64,000 nucleotides of DNA, taken from positions 66,917,274 to 66,981,273 of the forward strand of contig OZ035962.1 of the NCBI GenBank assembly GCA_964034945.1, read 5' to 3'. The notes under the pieces are model-generated. The model was not told the origin of the DNA, did no database searches, and worked only from the letters and a program-made list of their open reading frames with translations. This DNA is from Chrysopilus asiliformis (Eukaryota > Arthropoda > Insecta > Diptera > Rhagionidae). Numbering within the stretch: position 1 is the first letter of the stretch; every line of letters starts with the position of its first letter. Both the position numbers and the translations under genes were made by a program. Positions 63,689-64,000 of this stretch are shown in pieces.

Positions 63689-64000
63689 AGCTATTTGCTT
63701 GTATTATTAGCCTCCATTCTCTTACATGAAGCGTAACACGCAATATTGTAATGAAAGTGGATGATTTAAATTCTTTAAGAACATTTTTTTTAACAAGTGC
63801 AACAAAATGCTGGTAAATACATAATTTGAAATGAGAAACAGAGAATAACTTTATGTTGGAGATAAAAATATTTGCTTGATAAAATAAAAATTAATTTTCT
63901 TACAAGCGAATTTTTCCACTGAAATAAGTAACTCAAGAATTTTACGCTTCGACGTTAGTTCGATAGCAGGTAGCACTTGAACCAGAGAACAAGTAACCTA
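63689..64000. other. No recognisable feature
   Basis: AT-rich end of the window. It would be upstream sequence if the 63.1-63.7 kb gene model holds. Confidence 0.4.

Overview
The window looks like AT-rich nuclear DNA from a higher (brachyceran, probably calyptrate) fly. The signs are an intact insect errantivirus with a tRNA-Ser-type primer site, dense mariner, PIF/Harbinger, hAT and pogo-like DNA transposons, tRNA-derived SINEs, and no operon-like gene spacing. The organism is inferred from transposon content alone. I see no well-supported host gene, only a few candidate exons.

Positions 159-11996 hold a complete, apparently intact LTR retrovirus-like element. Two 1,261-bp LTRs, identical wherever I compared them, flank a leader with a primer-binding site, gag (three CCHC zinc knuckles), pol (protease, RT, RNase H, integrase, reached by a -1 frame change), env (fusion protein with a furin-type site, fusion peptide and membrane anchor) and a polypurine tract. 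The 4-bp target duplication is CCAG. The element split an older dispersed repeat (called R1 here); R1 copies at 16462-17050 and 60366-60700 show the uninterrupted sequence.

The other 52 kb is a graveyard of DNA transposons and their short derivatives, often nested. It holds three mariner-type deletion derivatives with TA duplications (12457-12997, 21498-22430, 44347-44886), a Tc1/mariner relic (25570-26444) and further mariner scraps near 32.0 and 58.0 kb. There are PIF/Harbinger pieces, including a HARBI1-like fragment with its intron (39024-40670) and MADF-type fragments. Three hAT-type elements have perfect 8-bp duplications (27499-28522, 35704-36982, 61047-61870), two pogo-like elements start with CAG (36077-36812, 43600-43840), and there are many short inverted-repeat elements, several with TTA duplications. 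Retroposons are a LINE reverse-transcriptase relic (26515-27296) and two tRNA-derived SINE families. One SINE shares its 3' tail with that LINE, as expected if the LINE machinery moved it. A 415-bp minisatellite of 8-bp units lies at 34862-35276.

Candidate host coding sequence is limited to a possible first exon with a strong splice donor (38466-38565, minus), a small hydrophobic ORF with a possible upstream exon (63148-63688, minus), and a GC-richer ORF-bearing segment of unknown origin (52490-53110). The remaining stretches are AT-rich and hold nothing I can name; they are listed. All calls come from reading the sequence; no database search was run.
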